Shown: positions 1-12,300 of the stretch, piece after piece | How positions within the stretch are numbered: the stretch's first letter is position 1 | Layout: each line of letters begins with the position of its first letter | From: Coriaria nepalensis | Taxonomy: Eukaryota > Streptophyta > Magnoliopsida > Cucurbitales > Coriariaceae | Reading direction: 5' to 3' | Length of the DNA: 64,000 nt | Assembly: GCA_027186245.1 (NCBI GenBank) | Contig: CP114484.1 | Coordinates: 3,670,501 to 3,734,500 of the forward strand | The notes under the pieces: generated by a model | The model's database searches: none | What the model was told of the DNA's origin: nothing | Seen by the model: the letters and a program-made list of their open reading frames with translations, nothing else | Position numbers and translations under genes: made by a program

Positions 1-915
1 GTCTTGGGTATGCCTCCCTGGAACAAAAGCACCTTGATTCTTAGAGATAATATAATCTAGGAAAGGTTTCTGTCTATTGACCAAAACTTTTGATATTATC
101 GTGAATCCAAGGTTGCAGAGACTAATTGGCCTGAATTGAGAGACCAACTCAGAGCCCTTACTTTTGGGATCATAATCAAGACAATAGCTACCAATTCTCT
201 CAACATTATTCCACTCCTAAAGAAGCCCGTTGTTGCCTTAACCACATCTTCCCCTATCGTGCTCGAGTATTTTTGGTAGAACAATCCGTTGTAACCATCT
301 AGGCCAGGAGCCTTCATCCCTCCTAGTTGAAATGTTGCTTTAATGACCCCTTCCTCTGAGTTTTCTCTAAACAATCTCAAGTTCCTATCCGGGTTAATCA
401 AAACTGGAATAGACTGTAACATGTTACTCCACTCTACTAACTCATATTTAGTGAAAAATGAATCATAGAAACTGTTGAATAGCCCCCCAATTTCCTCCTC
501 GCGTCTAGTCCACTCCTTATCCGCTTCCTTCAATTGAGTTATCTTATTTTTCTGCCTTATATGGATAACAGAGTGGTGAAAGAAGCTAGTATTTTGATCT
601 TCATGAGAGATCAAATTCACTCCAACTCTTTGTGCCCAATAAATCTCCTCATTGCTCCAAACTTCTTATACTTGCTTGTGAGGTAAGACATTTACATACA
701 GACCCTCTCTGTCCTATCAAGATCCTGCAATTTTGCTAGCTTGGATTTAATCCCCACAATTAGTTTATGGTTATTGGGAAAGGCTTTTTCGCATCACTTG
801 ATGAACAAGGGAACTGCAGTATTTAAGCTTTCTCATTATAATGTAAGCCCTAGATCCCAAGACTTCTACCTATCTCAACACAATCCTCTTTAGTAGCCCA
901 AATCATCTTAAATTT
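1..915 (-). mobile_element. LINE (non-LTR retrotransposon) reverse-transcriptase fragment, broken
   Basis: Read on the minus strand, this encodes the part of a plant L1-type LINE ORF2 that lies between the endonuclease and the reverse-transcriptase fingers. Recognisable pieces are SHEDQNTSFFHHSV near 600-560, KAPGLDGYNGLFYQKY near 310-260, and FRPISLCNLGFTIISK followed by NQGAFVPGRHTQ towards position 1. At least one frameshift (about 125-150) separates the last block from the others, and several stops interrupt 640-915. The catalytic FADD box would lie left of the window. It is a decayed remnant; the family assignment is secure, the right edge is approximate. Confidence 0.85.
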
Positions 916-1686
916 GAACACCTTTATGGTTCGTTTGGTTCTGATTTATGAGTGGAATGAGAATGAGTGGAACGGGTAGGATGAGAATCGATAGAATCAT
1001 AGATGGAATGAGGTTCGCAAAAAAATGAAATAATGAAGATGAGAATTAAATTTGCACATATTTTTTTGATTCTCGATATTATTACCTTCTAAACATGTAA
1101 TAAAAAGAATCAATTTTTCTCCGATCAAGAAATCAAAAATTGGTTAATCTTCATTTCGTAGAATAGATGGAATGTAATCAAATGGCATAAAATGAAATCG
1201 ATTCCATTTCTTGATTCTATAGAGTCATGATATTCTGAATCAAGGATAAAGGGAGAGAAGTCGAATCCAAATATAGTTAATCTAATGTGGGTGTTTATTT
1301 ATTTACAAAATTTATTAATATTTAAAAAATATATATATATATGAACATCAAATTTACAATGAACGAGGAATGTAGAAGTTAAGTGCGAGTTTCCTTTGTA
1401 ACCTATTCACGATATGGGCTGGGCTTTTTATTCTACCGGCATAAAAGTCCTTCACAATGCTTTACTATTATCCAAACAAATTTAAAGAAGACGAAAAAAA
1501 AAAAAGAGAAGGAGATCTGAGGAAAGCCTATGATGGCTATAGTTATGGGCTGTAAAGTTAGTACAAAAAGGAACCATCAACGAATCGAATGTTGATAGTT
1601 TACGAATTATGAGAGACAAATTCTTGGACGAAAATTCCCTTTAATCACTTTGTATAAAATGTATAAGATAAGATTCCTCACACAGA

Positions 1687-1712
1687 TCATCATCATCATC
1701 ATCATCATCATA
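1687..1712. repeat. (ATC)n microsatellite
   Basis: About nine uninterrupted ATC units in intergenic DNA, followed by a short TATATA run. No gene is adjacent. Confidence 0.95.
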
Positions 1713-4700
1713 TATAGTGATTGCTAGCTAGTCTCTTTGGATTTTTGTTTAATTGGATGCTTCGATACTTATCTTTATGATACCAAGTTTCTATTTTTAA
1801 AGAAACAAAGTTTGAACTTTGAAGTCAGAACATTGTTCACTTCCCTTATTGTTGTTATTATTATTATTCTTATCATCATCATCATTGTCTTAGAATTAAC
1901 GGTGCTAAAAAGAAATAATGAGAACACATGTAAAACATAAAGTTATCAATAATAAACATATAACACACGTAACTCACACACTTGTAGTACTTTGGTGGGA
2001 TTCAACTCCACCTCCATGCTCAAGATCTTGATATAATTTGTCAAGTATTTTAGAGACTTATTCTACCGATCAACTGTATTATACGTTAGTCTAATCGCAA
2101 CTTGCGAATATCAATATAAGTTAGTTTATATGTCGATATGTTTAATAGTGATTGGTGGCAGTGTCTGAAATTAAAATAAAATTAAAAAAAAAAAAAAAAT
2201 TATGGATGTGTAAAGCTTAACCAAACATAAATGTAGGATGATCTTTGATTGATGAATAAATGGTGTTCATGCTTGTGACAGATTCGTTTGGAAGGTATCA
2301 AGCTAGCTTTGCATATATTTATTTATCCATCAGCTATACGATCTCTCTTTTTACTTGGAGTTGATATGATCGATTAGTTGATTGATTGAGTGTTTTTTGT
2401 TTTTTTTTTTTCTCTTTGAAAGTGTATCTTTATGACTGCTAAGTGCTAAACCAAACTTGTCGAGTATAGGCCGATTCGCTTAACGATTAAAGTTCTTCAT
2501 TTGCACAAAGTAAGAAAGAAAAAAATTCCATTGAATTCCCGAATAATTAAGACAAAAAGAAAGAAACCCATAAAGAAAAAGCATATATATATATATATAT
2601 GTTTATATAGGGGGGTAAGGTATCCAAAGACAGCGAATAGCAACCAAATTAACATCTCTCTTTTTTCTTTGTTAATAATGGGTGTAATCTCCCATGCATG
2701 AAGGAGGATCCGTATGTGAAGAAAAAGTTGTTGGCATCTTGTAATTAGTGACCACCACTATAAGTAATAAGTAGATGGATGAAGCCAATTTTTGTTTTTT
2801 GTGGAAGCAAAGAGTGTGGAGATGGATTGCTTCCTCACAAATAAAACTTTTTTTTTTTTTTCCTTCTCTAAAATAACTCAACCACCTTGATTCGGGGGCA
2901 AATCAGAATGCAATTTGGGTCAGTTTGGCAGAATTTTAACTCATGGCCAAATATAAGGGTCTGCTAAAATTTGTATTTCTATTTTTAAAAATCGATTTTT
3001 ATATCGGTGGTAAAAATAAGATGTTTTTATTTAATTATATTCTTTTAAAATTCAAATTTATAATAATTTTATTCATATTTATAATCATGTTTAGTATCAA
3101 AAACTCTTTTTTTTTTTCTTTTTGCAAATTTTGTGATTTTGACTGTTGAGGACCGACTATATGATATTGATTTTCAAAAATTTTCGATACATAATTTTCA
3201 TGCGAAAACGAGTTGCTCTCCCGTTGAGAATCGGTTTTTGACATTTAAATTGCATGGCGAAACATACCTTAATGAGGTGGAAATGAGATGTTTAAGAAGT
3301 TGAGATGTAAGAAATTAATGAATGGATTATTAAATCATCTTCATTTAGAAAATTGTTAAGTAACTTGATTAGCACTAGGAGACACTAGTGCCTTTTTGGG
3401 ACTCATGTACATCATTGGACATTGAGGGTATATAAAATATCGGTCCTTAACGAACAAGCAATTCGAAGAAAACGTAGCAAACAGAAATGTGGTACGATAA
3501 ACTTGAAATAGAAATAGAAACAACTGCTTAGACATGAAGAAGTTGATAGGGCTGTGTAACATATACTTTGCTTAGAATCCAAGAAACCACTGAAAATTTA
3601 GGACTGTAATCAGCTGTAGATCTTGAAATAGTGTTTGTTTCCTAATTGAACGAGTGGTACTGACCGGGTTACCAAATTTAGTAATTGGGTGGTGATCAAC
3701 ACTCGCGTTCAAAGTTAAGCTAAATTGGATATGAAATATTAGGATTGCTTAGGTGAATTCATTTGGCATGACTTTATCATTTTGTCTTTGCTGGTAAAAC
3801 AAACTGCCTCAATTTCCTGTCAAAGTTAGCTAATTGAAAACTCTCTCTCTCCTTTCTTTTTTTTTTTTTTTTATCTATGTCTTAAAGAGAAAATCGATCT
3901 TAAGTTATTTTTAATCTTAAATGGATATTTTTATTTTTATTATGGCTTTTTTTTTTTAAAAATAAAAGTTATTTTAAATATTTTTATAGAGTTTTTAGGT
4001 ATTTAATAATAATTTTTTTTCATAACTCATTAGATATGATTAAGTATTTTCACTCCTTATCTATATTTCATTTATTTAAAGTTTCTGTGCTAAATTTTAA
4101 CTGCTGCAATCCAAGACTACAAGAACTCTTTAATTCAAAATTAGTCAATACCTTGTTGATACTACTTTACTTTGTTTAGAAAGATGAGTCACTTGAGTTT
4201 TTAGTGGCCATAGTTACATAAAATTAATTAATTATAATTATAAATATTTATTCGTATATCATGCTACACATTGTATAACTAAAACTCCAAAAAAGAAAAA
4301 ATAAAATAAAAAAAATGATCCAACCCTACTTACTTCACGACAAAGCTTAGCAGGCTTGGAGAGAGTCTCGTGATTTGACAAGATCGAGACATTTCAACCC
4401 AAGAATTTCTAATCATAATTACAGAAATTCCAGTTCACAGGGAAAAGAAAAAGGAAAATAATACATGAATCAAATGACGACCGACTTTAAACAAAACGTT
4501 GACCCGGCTACTTTTCCAGCTCAAAAAATATGTTGACTCATTTTTACTAACAAAAATAAAATCCCTAATTCCTAATGTAATAATCCTAATATATTAGGAA
4601 TTATGGATTTAATTTTTTTTTGTTAAATAAATACTGAAAAAATAATTAAATCAATATATTTTTTTTATCTAAATTTAGAAATTTTTTTTTTATTCAGAAA

Positions 4701-5038
4701 ATTTCTTCTTGCAATAAATTATAAAATTTTATAAAAAATAATTCAACTCATAATATAATTAAATATATTAAAAATATATTCTTAAAAATTATATTAAAAT
4801 TTTAAACTTAAAACTAAATTAAAAAAAAAAATCATCTCTCCTCAACCAAGAAACTGAAGAAGGAAAAAGCTGGATGGTACCTTTTTTTTAATATTTTTTT
4901 CTAATTAAAAAAAAAAAGAAAAAAACCAAAACACCTTAAAGCCCAGAGTCCAAACAGCCCAGTACCCAACGCAGGAGTAAGGTACAGTCAATTTTAGCGT
5001 CCGACCATACATGCCACTATTCCACCCCCACACCCACT

Positions 5039-5061
5039 GTCGGTCGGTCGGTCGGTCGGTC
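5039..5061. repeat. (GGTC)n tetranucleotide microsatellite
   Basis: Five to six tandem GGTC units just beyond the 3' end of the receptor-kinase gene. It is GC-rich against AT-rich surroundings. Confidence 0.9.
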
Positions 5062-5253
5062 CCAAAACATTACTAAATTGCCCTCGCTCCAGTAAAAATA
5101 GAAATTTACCTCCACAAAACCAACAATTACTACAGACCACAGCTTCCACCGTATAAAAGACAAAAAATGTCAACTTGTAAAAGACATAGAATAGACTGTG
5201 AATAATAAAAAATTTATATAAAAGAATACGATAAAAAAATATAATATAAATAT

Positions 5254-7833
5254 TTAAGGTGTGACGACACTAGGTGGGGTCCTCGATTCAGCCGGGGTTT
5301 GACCACCAGATCCTTTAGATGGCTCATCAGACGACTGTCGTAACCCATCATCAGTGGTCTGATCCCCTCCTCCTCCACCTCTATTAATCTCCTCAATCAT
5401 ACGGACCACATCCTGTACGGTAGGCCTCTGATCAGGCACAGTGGACACGCACGACATTGCTATTTGCAACAACTGAACCATCTCCTCTTCAATATCATGA
5501 TGGTACCTGATCAACTCCACGTCAAAAACCTCGGCAGTCCATTCTTCCCTAACGACCGACTGGACCCACCTTGGAAGATCGATCCCCTCCTCGCTCAATG
5601 ACGCCTGATTGGGTGCTTTTCCTGTTAAGAGTTCTAACAGCAATACGCCCAAACTGTAAATGTCGGACTTGAATGTGGGCTTTCGAGTCTCAATTACTTC
5701 CGGGGCCCGGTAACCCGCAACGCGGTTGGGTGGGGTTGATGTCCCAAATAGCGGGCTGAGCCCAAAGTCGGAGACAGAAGCCTCGTCTCGGCGGAGGAGG
5801 ACGTTGGAGGATTTTATGTTGCCGTGGACTATGTTGGAGTGGTGTAGGTGAGCCAGCCCTTTGGCTGAGTTTAGTGCTATTCTCATCCTTCGGTCCCAGT
5901 CGAGCGGGGTCCGGCCTGAGCCCCGACTACCTGCATAAGATAATCAAACCGTAGTATGTATATTACAAGAAATTCTAGTATATATATATGATAACTAATC
6001 ATATGTATAAGGGTAAAAAGGAGGTGACTAATCGACTACACGTTTCTTTGGTCCATAATTTCTCTCCTATTTTGAGGGAAAAAAGAAAAATAACAAAAAG
6101 CCCACCAGTAAAACGAAGAATCTATGGGTCTTCTTCATAAACAGAAGAACCTACGTATAAAATAAATAAATAATTAATTAATAATAAAATTCCAAGGTAT
6201 CATTGTCCCGCCATGTGTACAAAATACTCTGAACCCAGTTTAAGAAAAGAAAAATCAAAAACAAAATCTCGTGACTACAACAGCTCAAGCTCTAACATTT
6301 CTTATAAAAAACAAAGCATCAAAAAAGAAGCTGGTCCCAATTCTGCGCCTAAAATGCTTTTTACCTAAATGCATTCTAATTTCTAGCTAATTACTTGCGC
6401 ATTTCATTAAATAATTTTTTTTTAAATATCAAAAAATAAAAAATGAAGTGGCAAAAAAAAAAAAAAAAAAAATTAGGAAAAGAAAAGAACATACCGTGAA
6501 GTGAAGCAGACAGGCTACCAGCCGGCATGAAATCAGAGACGAGCAATTTCTCATCCTTGGAATAGTAATAGGCACGAAGAGGAACCACATTCTCATGCTT
6601 CATCACCTTCCCTAAATCCTCCATTACCGATTCGAACTCCTTCTTCGTCGCCACCACGTCCTTCAACCTCTTCACCACCACCGTCGTCCCTTCCTCCAGC
6701 ACCGCCTTATACGACGTTCCTACACTCCCCTTCCCCAACACCTCCGCCGACGCTCTCAACAGATCCTCCAGATCAAAACTGTACCCCCCTCCTCCGAAAA
6801 ACACTAGCTTATTTCTCTCTCCCGCTTCCATTGACGATCCTCCTGTAATGTCGTCCTTCGACGAGGATGTTCCTGCCTCCACCGCCGGGACAGAACGAGC
6901 CACGGTGGTGGTGGATGCGGGTGCGGGGGGTTTAGCTGGTTGTCGTCGACGGTTCCGTAGGCAGAGGAAGAGGAGTAGAAGGAGTACTATGAGCGCGAGG
7001 AATACGGCGGCGATTATGATTCCAATAATGGCGCCTTTTGAGAGCTTCTTTTTGGACTTTTTAGCGGCTGTTTTTGGTGGAGTTTCTGGTTCCGTCGGTG
7101 AAGGAGCTGGGGACGGAAAGAATGGGCTGCACGGAGGTAATGGTCCGCCGCAGAGATCTAAGTTGCCGGAGAATGATGACTTAGTGAAGTGAGATAAAGT
7201 TTTCGGGATCGAACCGTTGAGATTGTTGTTCGACACGTTGAAGCTTTTTAATCCGGTTGCAATGCTCGGAAGCTTGCCTGAGAAGTTATTGCTTTGTAAG
7301 AAAAGTCCGGTCAATTGAGTGAGGTTGTTGATGGAGAACGGGATTGAGCCGGTGAAGTTGTTAGATGAGAGGTCGAGACGATTCAACCGAGTCAAGCGAG
7401 TCAGTGTGGGCGGGAACTCTCCGGAGAGCTCGTTGTCTTGAAGGTAGAGATTGCGAAGGAGAGTCAAGTTCGAGAAATCGGAGGGGATTGTGCCGGAGAG
7501 GCGGTTAGAGCGGAGACTCAAGACTCGGAGCTGACTCAGCAGGCCGATAGTGTTGGGCCGAATCGGGCCCAGGAGGCCCACTCCGGGTAAACGGAGCTCC
7601 GACACGTAGGATTGGTTGGCGTCGCAGACGACACCGACCCAGTTGCAGACCGAGTCGGAGGCGTTCCATTGAACCCTGTTCTCGTGCGGGGTCTGAGTTA
7701 GAAAAGCAAGGAGAGGTTGCTTGTCCTGAGTTGGCTCCGAATTGAGACGGCGACTCAGTAGCAGTAGAAGAAATGATACGAGTGAGATGATAACGTTACC
7801 GTCCCCCCGACTAGAGGTAAGAATCACAGCCAT
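5254..7833 (-). CDS. LRR receptor-like pseudokinase, At2g26730-type, two exons, 671 aa
   Basis: Exon 1 is 7833-6495 and exon 2 is 5930-5254. The intron has a GTATGT donor at 6494 and a CAG acceptor at 5931-5933 and splits a Gly codon (447). The protein has an N-terminal hydrophobic segment (about 15-27), an LRR cap with the CNWVGVVC motif (63-70), roughly five leucine-rich repeats (76-215), a CGGPLPPC pair (228-235), a basic stretch and a membrane helix (about 268-292), then a juxtamembrane region and kinase fold (about 350-625). Lys388 in VVVKRL and the DFG motif (501-503) are present. The catalytic HRD motif is replaced by HGN (482-484), so phosphotransfer is doubtful. The tail closely resembles the Arabidopsis family members annotated as probable inactive receptor kinases. 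It should sit in the plasma membrane as a signalling scaffold or co-receptor; its ligand is unknown. No frame damage is seen. Confidence 0.95.
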
Positions 7834-7977
7834 AATTGGTTTGACTAGAAAAACAAAACAAACAAGTATTTGCTTTTGTCTCCTACAACAATCTGAACAG
7901 TCTTTTGTAATGGTGGTTTAGAACGGTTTCAGAATTTGTTCGCCGGCGAAAAGCCATGAGCATGAGGAAGAGAGAGA

Positions 7978-8011
7978 GAGCGTGGTGTGTGGTGTGTGGT
8001 GTGTGGTGTGG
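7978..8011. repeat. GTGTGTG heptamer-type repeat upstream of the receptor kinase
   Basis: About four units of GTGTGTG lie 145-180 bases upstream of the receptor-kinase start codon, next to a GAGAGAGAGAG run. On the coding strand this gives CA- and CT-rich leader or core-promoter sequence, which is common in plant 5' UTRs. Confidence 0.8.
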
Positions 8012-8994
8012 GGTGAGAGGGTTTTGCTTACTTTTGTAAGTGAGAATGTATTGGTAAGAGTCAAGGACTGTTTAAAAAGAAAAAGTGAAAAAGTGAAAAA
8101 AGCTAAATGAGAACAGTTGCACTGCTGTAAAACACAACACAGTGCAACTTTTTTCACTCATTTATTTATTTATTTGATAAGAAATATTAAATATTAAATA
8201 TTATCATTATTTATATACAAACATTCATATGAAGTGATTGAGAAAACATTACAATAAGGCATATACTAAGGTGGTTGTGTAACGCTGTTGATTTAACTAT
8301 TATAATGTTCTGGAAATCGGAATTTAGAAGAAAGCTGGTGAAGTATGGTACAAGGATTGTTGCCTTTCTGCCTTGCCTTGCCTTGCCCTGCCAGCTGATG
8401 AGCAAAAGATTCTATAGCTTATGTCATAAGCATTCTGCTTTTGTGTCGCAAATGAAGAATGTATTTAAGCTCGGTCTATACTAAATATGTTTCTAGAAAA
8501 GCATAATGTCGTGCTTCTTAATCGGTTGATAGTACGACTCTTTAAAGTACTTGATATCTTTGTAACAAAATTTTGGAGGTGAATTCGAATTTCCTTCCGT
8601 AAAGAATTCATATTAGATTGTAACATTTAAAGTATAATTCCATAATTTGCTCTAACACTAAGACCAAACGCATTGTCCCACAGCACCAAAGTTTCATGAC
8701 TCTTACTTAACCTGCGTTTTGAAACTTCAGTTTAGAGTTTTCAAATTTAATTTTATTAATTCCTTTTAAAAAATAGATATTCAAATTGGGATTTCATGAC
8801 TGGCCGGATATACTGATATAGGGTGTCGGCGGGACCCATTCAAAGCAGCCAGCGAGCAGCTCCCTTTCATGATGATGACTCAACAGCATCCACATGGCGG
8901 ACGATTATTTAACGACGCCGTTTCGCCTTAACATAAAAACAGCTGTTTTCCTTCGCCATATTAATTATGTGCATCGCTATGGCTATAGAGTCAG

Positions 8995-9026
<32 letters not shown>

Positions 9027-9320
9027 TCCTTTACCTTACTAATTATATAATCAACCATGATTAATAAGTAACTTAAGCTCCCACCGGTTGGTCACATGAT
9101 GATTGCTTTTTCCCTTAATTTAATTACCGTTACCCTCTTATTAAAATATCAAGAAATAATTTATGTAATGTCGTACTTCAAATTTTAAGTTGGATCTCAA
9201 ATAGAGTTTTTAAACTTTAACCGCTAGGATAATTTGTAAGAATTCAATAACTTATCACTTAAGTACACGAGGAGGTGTGATGTATAATGAAGAGGTAGTA
9301 GTATTAGGATTACGACTAAG
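8012..9320. other. Intergenic, presumed upstream region of the receptor kinase
   Basis: No gene is supported. It contains a short TGCCT repeat near 8368-8392 and a long (AT)n run at about 9000-9026. Two open frames of about 65 codons near 8211-8484 lie on opposite strands of the same DNA and show no recognisable motif. Confidence 0.5.
9000..9026. repeat. (AT)n microsatellite
   Basis: Perfect TA dinucleotide run in intergenic DNA. Confidence 0.95.
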
Positions 9321-9329
9321 TTACGTTGT

Positions 9330-12300
9330 AAATTTTCACATTAATATTTATTTATAAATATTTTGGTGTATCATAAAGACTTAATTAATATTTTGAAATC
9401 CTTTTTATAAATTTTTTTAAAGTAACTTATGTATATGTTCATATTTTGTAATGTATATTATAACCAATTTCCAACTCTTGTTTAATAAATATGTTTCGGA
9501 GTATAACAAACATTTTCATGACATATATATATGTGTATATACAGCACGGGTCATTACAGTTGGTATCAGAGTCAAGTCCTATTACTCTCTCTTCCCAACA
9601 TTGCATTAACTCTGCAAGTAAGTATGTGTTTTATAATAGTAGCATTTAAGGCAGCAAGGCCACTAGTGTATCACAAAATGGGAGGCAGATAAGGGTTAAA
9701 GTACTAGTTATTCGAGTTGAAAATTATAATTTTCGGATCAAAATACAATAAAGAAATGTGGATTGTGCTTGCTATCCGGTAACTGTATGGGGAGGCAATG
9801 GATTGGTGGGAAGATATGCATTATGACCCATGGCATTATCTATGAGATGAGTTTTGTATTGATATTGCTTGTAGGTTTGTGGAATCGATGGAGGTGAACT
9901 GAGATGAAAACCCGGAAGAGGACTTGGAAAAAATCAAGAAAAGGATCTGGAGGAAGCTCCGGAAGCGGATCCTCGATAAGATCTTAAGAAGGATCAGCAA
10001 ATATAATCTATGGACTCATGTATTTTAGTTGTGATGTGTATAGGTTAGAGCTAGGAATTTTTGTATGGTATGATGTGAACTGCCGTATATATATGTGTAT
10101 ATACATTTTGGATATAGAATAATTGTTATGCTTTTTCGTTCTAAATAATAGAGTCTTAAATTATAAGATGATTAAAAGCAACTAGAATTTTAGACTTATG
10201 GCCATCAGTACAACCTGAGTCCTAAAGAACGTAATAGAGAAGCATAATTAATGATGCTAATATCTAATTTGCAATAACGTGTTGAAGTGCAAGACATGGA
10301 AATCCAGAATCTACAAAGACAGATGGCACAACAACAATCCGTAGAAAGAGACATTGCGATAAGATGTCAAAAGCATGATGTATTATAAGATAACGTACTA
10401 CCTTCAATACAAATTCGAGGAAATCAACAGATGCAAGAGGGTTAACAAGATCCACTATATAAGTGTTTTTGCCGTATGAAACCCACAACGTTTGGGGTTC
10501 AACGGATCCTTTGTTAGTGGAGGAGTGGTTATTCCATTCAAACTATTTTGATTTTTTATAGACCTTACTAAAAGGGAGAAGATCATGTGTGCCACTTACG
10601 TGCTTACGAAGAATGCTCGTTATTGGTGGGAGACAGTAAAAACGATGAAGATGTTTCGCCTAGAATTAGCTGTTATCATTAATAGCGGTGATAATCCCCC
10701 AACTACTATAGCAAAATGTGTTGGATGAGCCTTTCGGGCAGAGTATTGCTTGGCTTGGGCTAAGGAGGAGCGAAACAAGTTCTTTGAGGCACGAAAGAAC
10801 TCCAAGAGATAGTTCAAATAGGTACATGATAATTTCTATAAGGGTCAAGGATCTCAAATCCAACAATCAATCGATTAGGTTAAGGTATATATAAGCAATA
10901 AGAGGAAGTGAAATTTCGGCGGTCAATAATAACAAAAAGGGAATATAAACAAAATGGATACTATAGTAGGTTTTAACTTGTGGAATAAGGGTCACTATGC
11001 TCGGGACTGCCGCAACTGAGCAACTACAAATAAAAAGTCCAATTCGCCAAGGGCTCAAAGGCTACGACTTAATGTGATGTAACCCCATATTGAAGACCCT
11101 ATAATTAATCATAGTATATTAGGCGCGCTGGAGACAAATGTCAGGATATTCACGTTCTCCAAAAATGATGTGGAAGCTGGAACATCGGGCATAGTGAATT
11201 TATTAGAGCCTGAATTTGTCGACTTGAAGTATACTGCTCATTTAAATCCTTATGTGTTGTTTGATTTGGGTGCAACCTATTCCTTTGCATTGTATGCTTT
11301 TGCTAGTGAACATGATAGAGACAAGGAAAGATTAAGCCAAATCTTTAGAACCACCATTCCCTCTAGGCTGGTTTCGTGCAATACCAGTTCTCATTTCTGG
11401 AAAAAAATTATATGCAAACCTTGTTATCATCGACATGCACGATTACCATGCTATCCTAGAAATGGATTTGATTTGAAAATACAATGCATCTATTGGATGT
11501 AAAGATCGAAGGGTCACGTTTAATTTGAACGGTGGAGAAGGATTTGAGTACGAAGGAGACTCTAGGAGGCAATATAAAATGATGATCTTATTAATGAAAG
11601 TGAAGCGATTGCTAAAGAGTGGTTGTGTTGGTTATCCAGCTAGTGTGGTGAATCAAACAAAAGAAATGAATATTGGACCAGAAGATGTACAAGTGGTAAA
11701 GAATTTCGTGGAAGTATTTTCAAATGAGTTACCAGGTCTATCTCCAGATTGAGTCATTACCTTTGAGGTTGTACTTTTACCAATGATAATGCTCATATCT
11801 AAGGCACCTTATTGGATGACACCAGTAGAACTCAAAGAGTTGTAAACTCAGCTACAAGAGCTATTAGAGAAGATATTTATACGACTAAGTCATTAGCCCT
11901 TGGGGAGCATCAATTTTATTTGTAAAGAATTAAGATGGAACGATGAGATTATGTATCGACTATCAGAAACTTAATAAAGTGACTTTGAATAACAAATACC
12001 CTCTACCCAAGATTGACGAGTGTTCAAATATTTTCTCGATAAATCTGTAATAGTATTTATCGATGATATACTAGTGTACTCCAAATCTAAAGAAGAGAAT
12101 GAACACCGTTTAGATGTCGTACTACAGATATGAAAAGAGCAGAAACTCTACATGAAGTTTGGAAAGTGCGGGTTTTGGCTAGACGAGATGAAATTCCTCG
12201 AACATGTAGTATCTAAGAGAGGAATATTAATGGACCCTGCAAGGATTGAAGCAATAATGAAATGGCTAACTCCTACTACTATTACTAAGATTCAAAGTTT

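Larger units (their letters stand above)
916..5253. other. AT-rich intergenic stretch without a supported gene
   Basis: No coding unit is supported. The stretch holds many A and T runs, an (ATC)n microsatellite at about 1687-1712, an (AT)n run at about 2583-2600 and a GGTC tetranucleotide array at about 5039-5061. Around 930-1290 is a segment rich in GAATGGAATGAG-like words beginning near GGTTCGTTTGG; this style is common in small non-autonomous plant transposons, but I could not define its ends. Positions 3680-3770 carry a weak 5S-rRNA-like segment (see findings). Short open frames here are low-complexity. Confidence 0.6.

Noticed and set aside
6848..7192. 114-codon plus-strand open frame
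   Set aside because: It is antisense to the receptor-kinase exon and mirrors its codons; no motif of its own.
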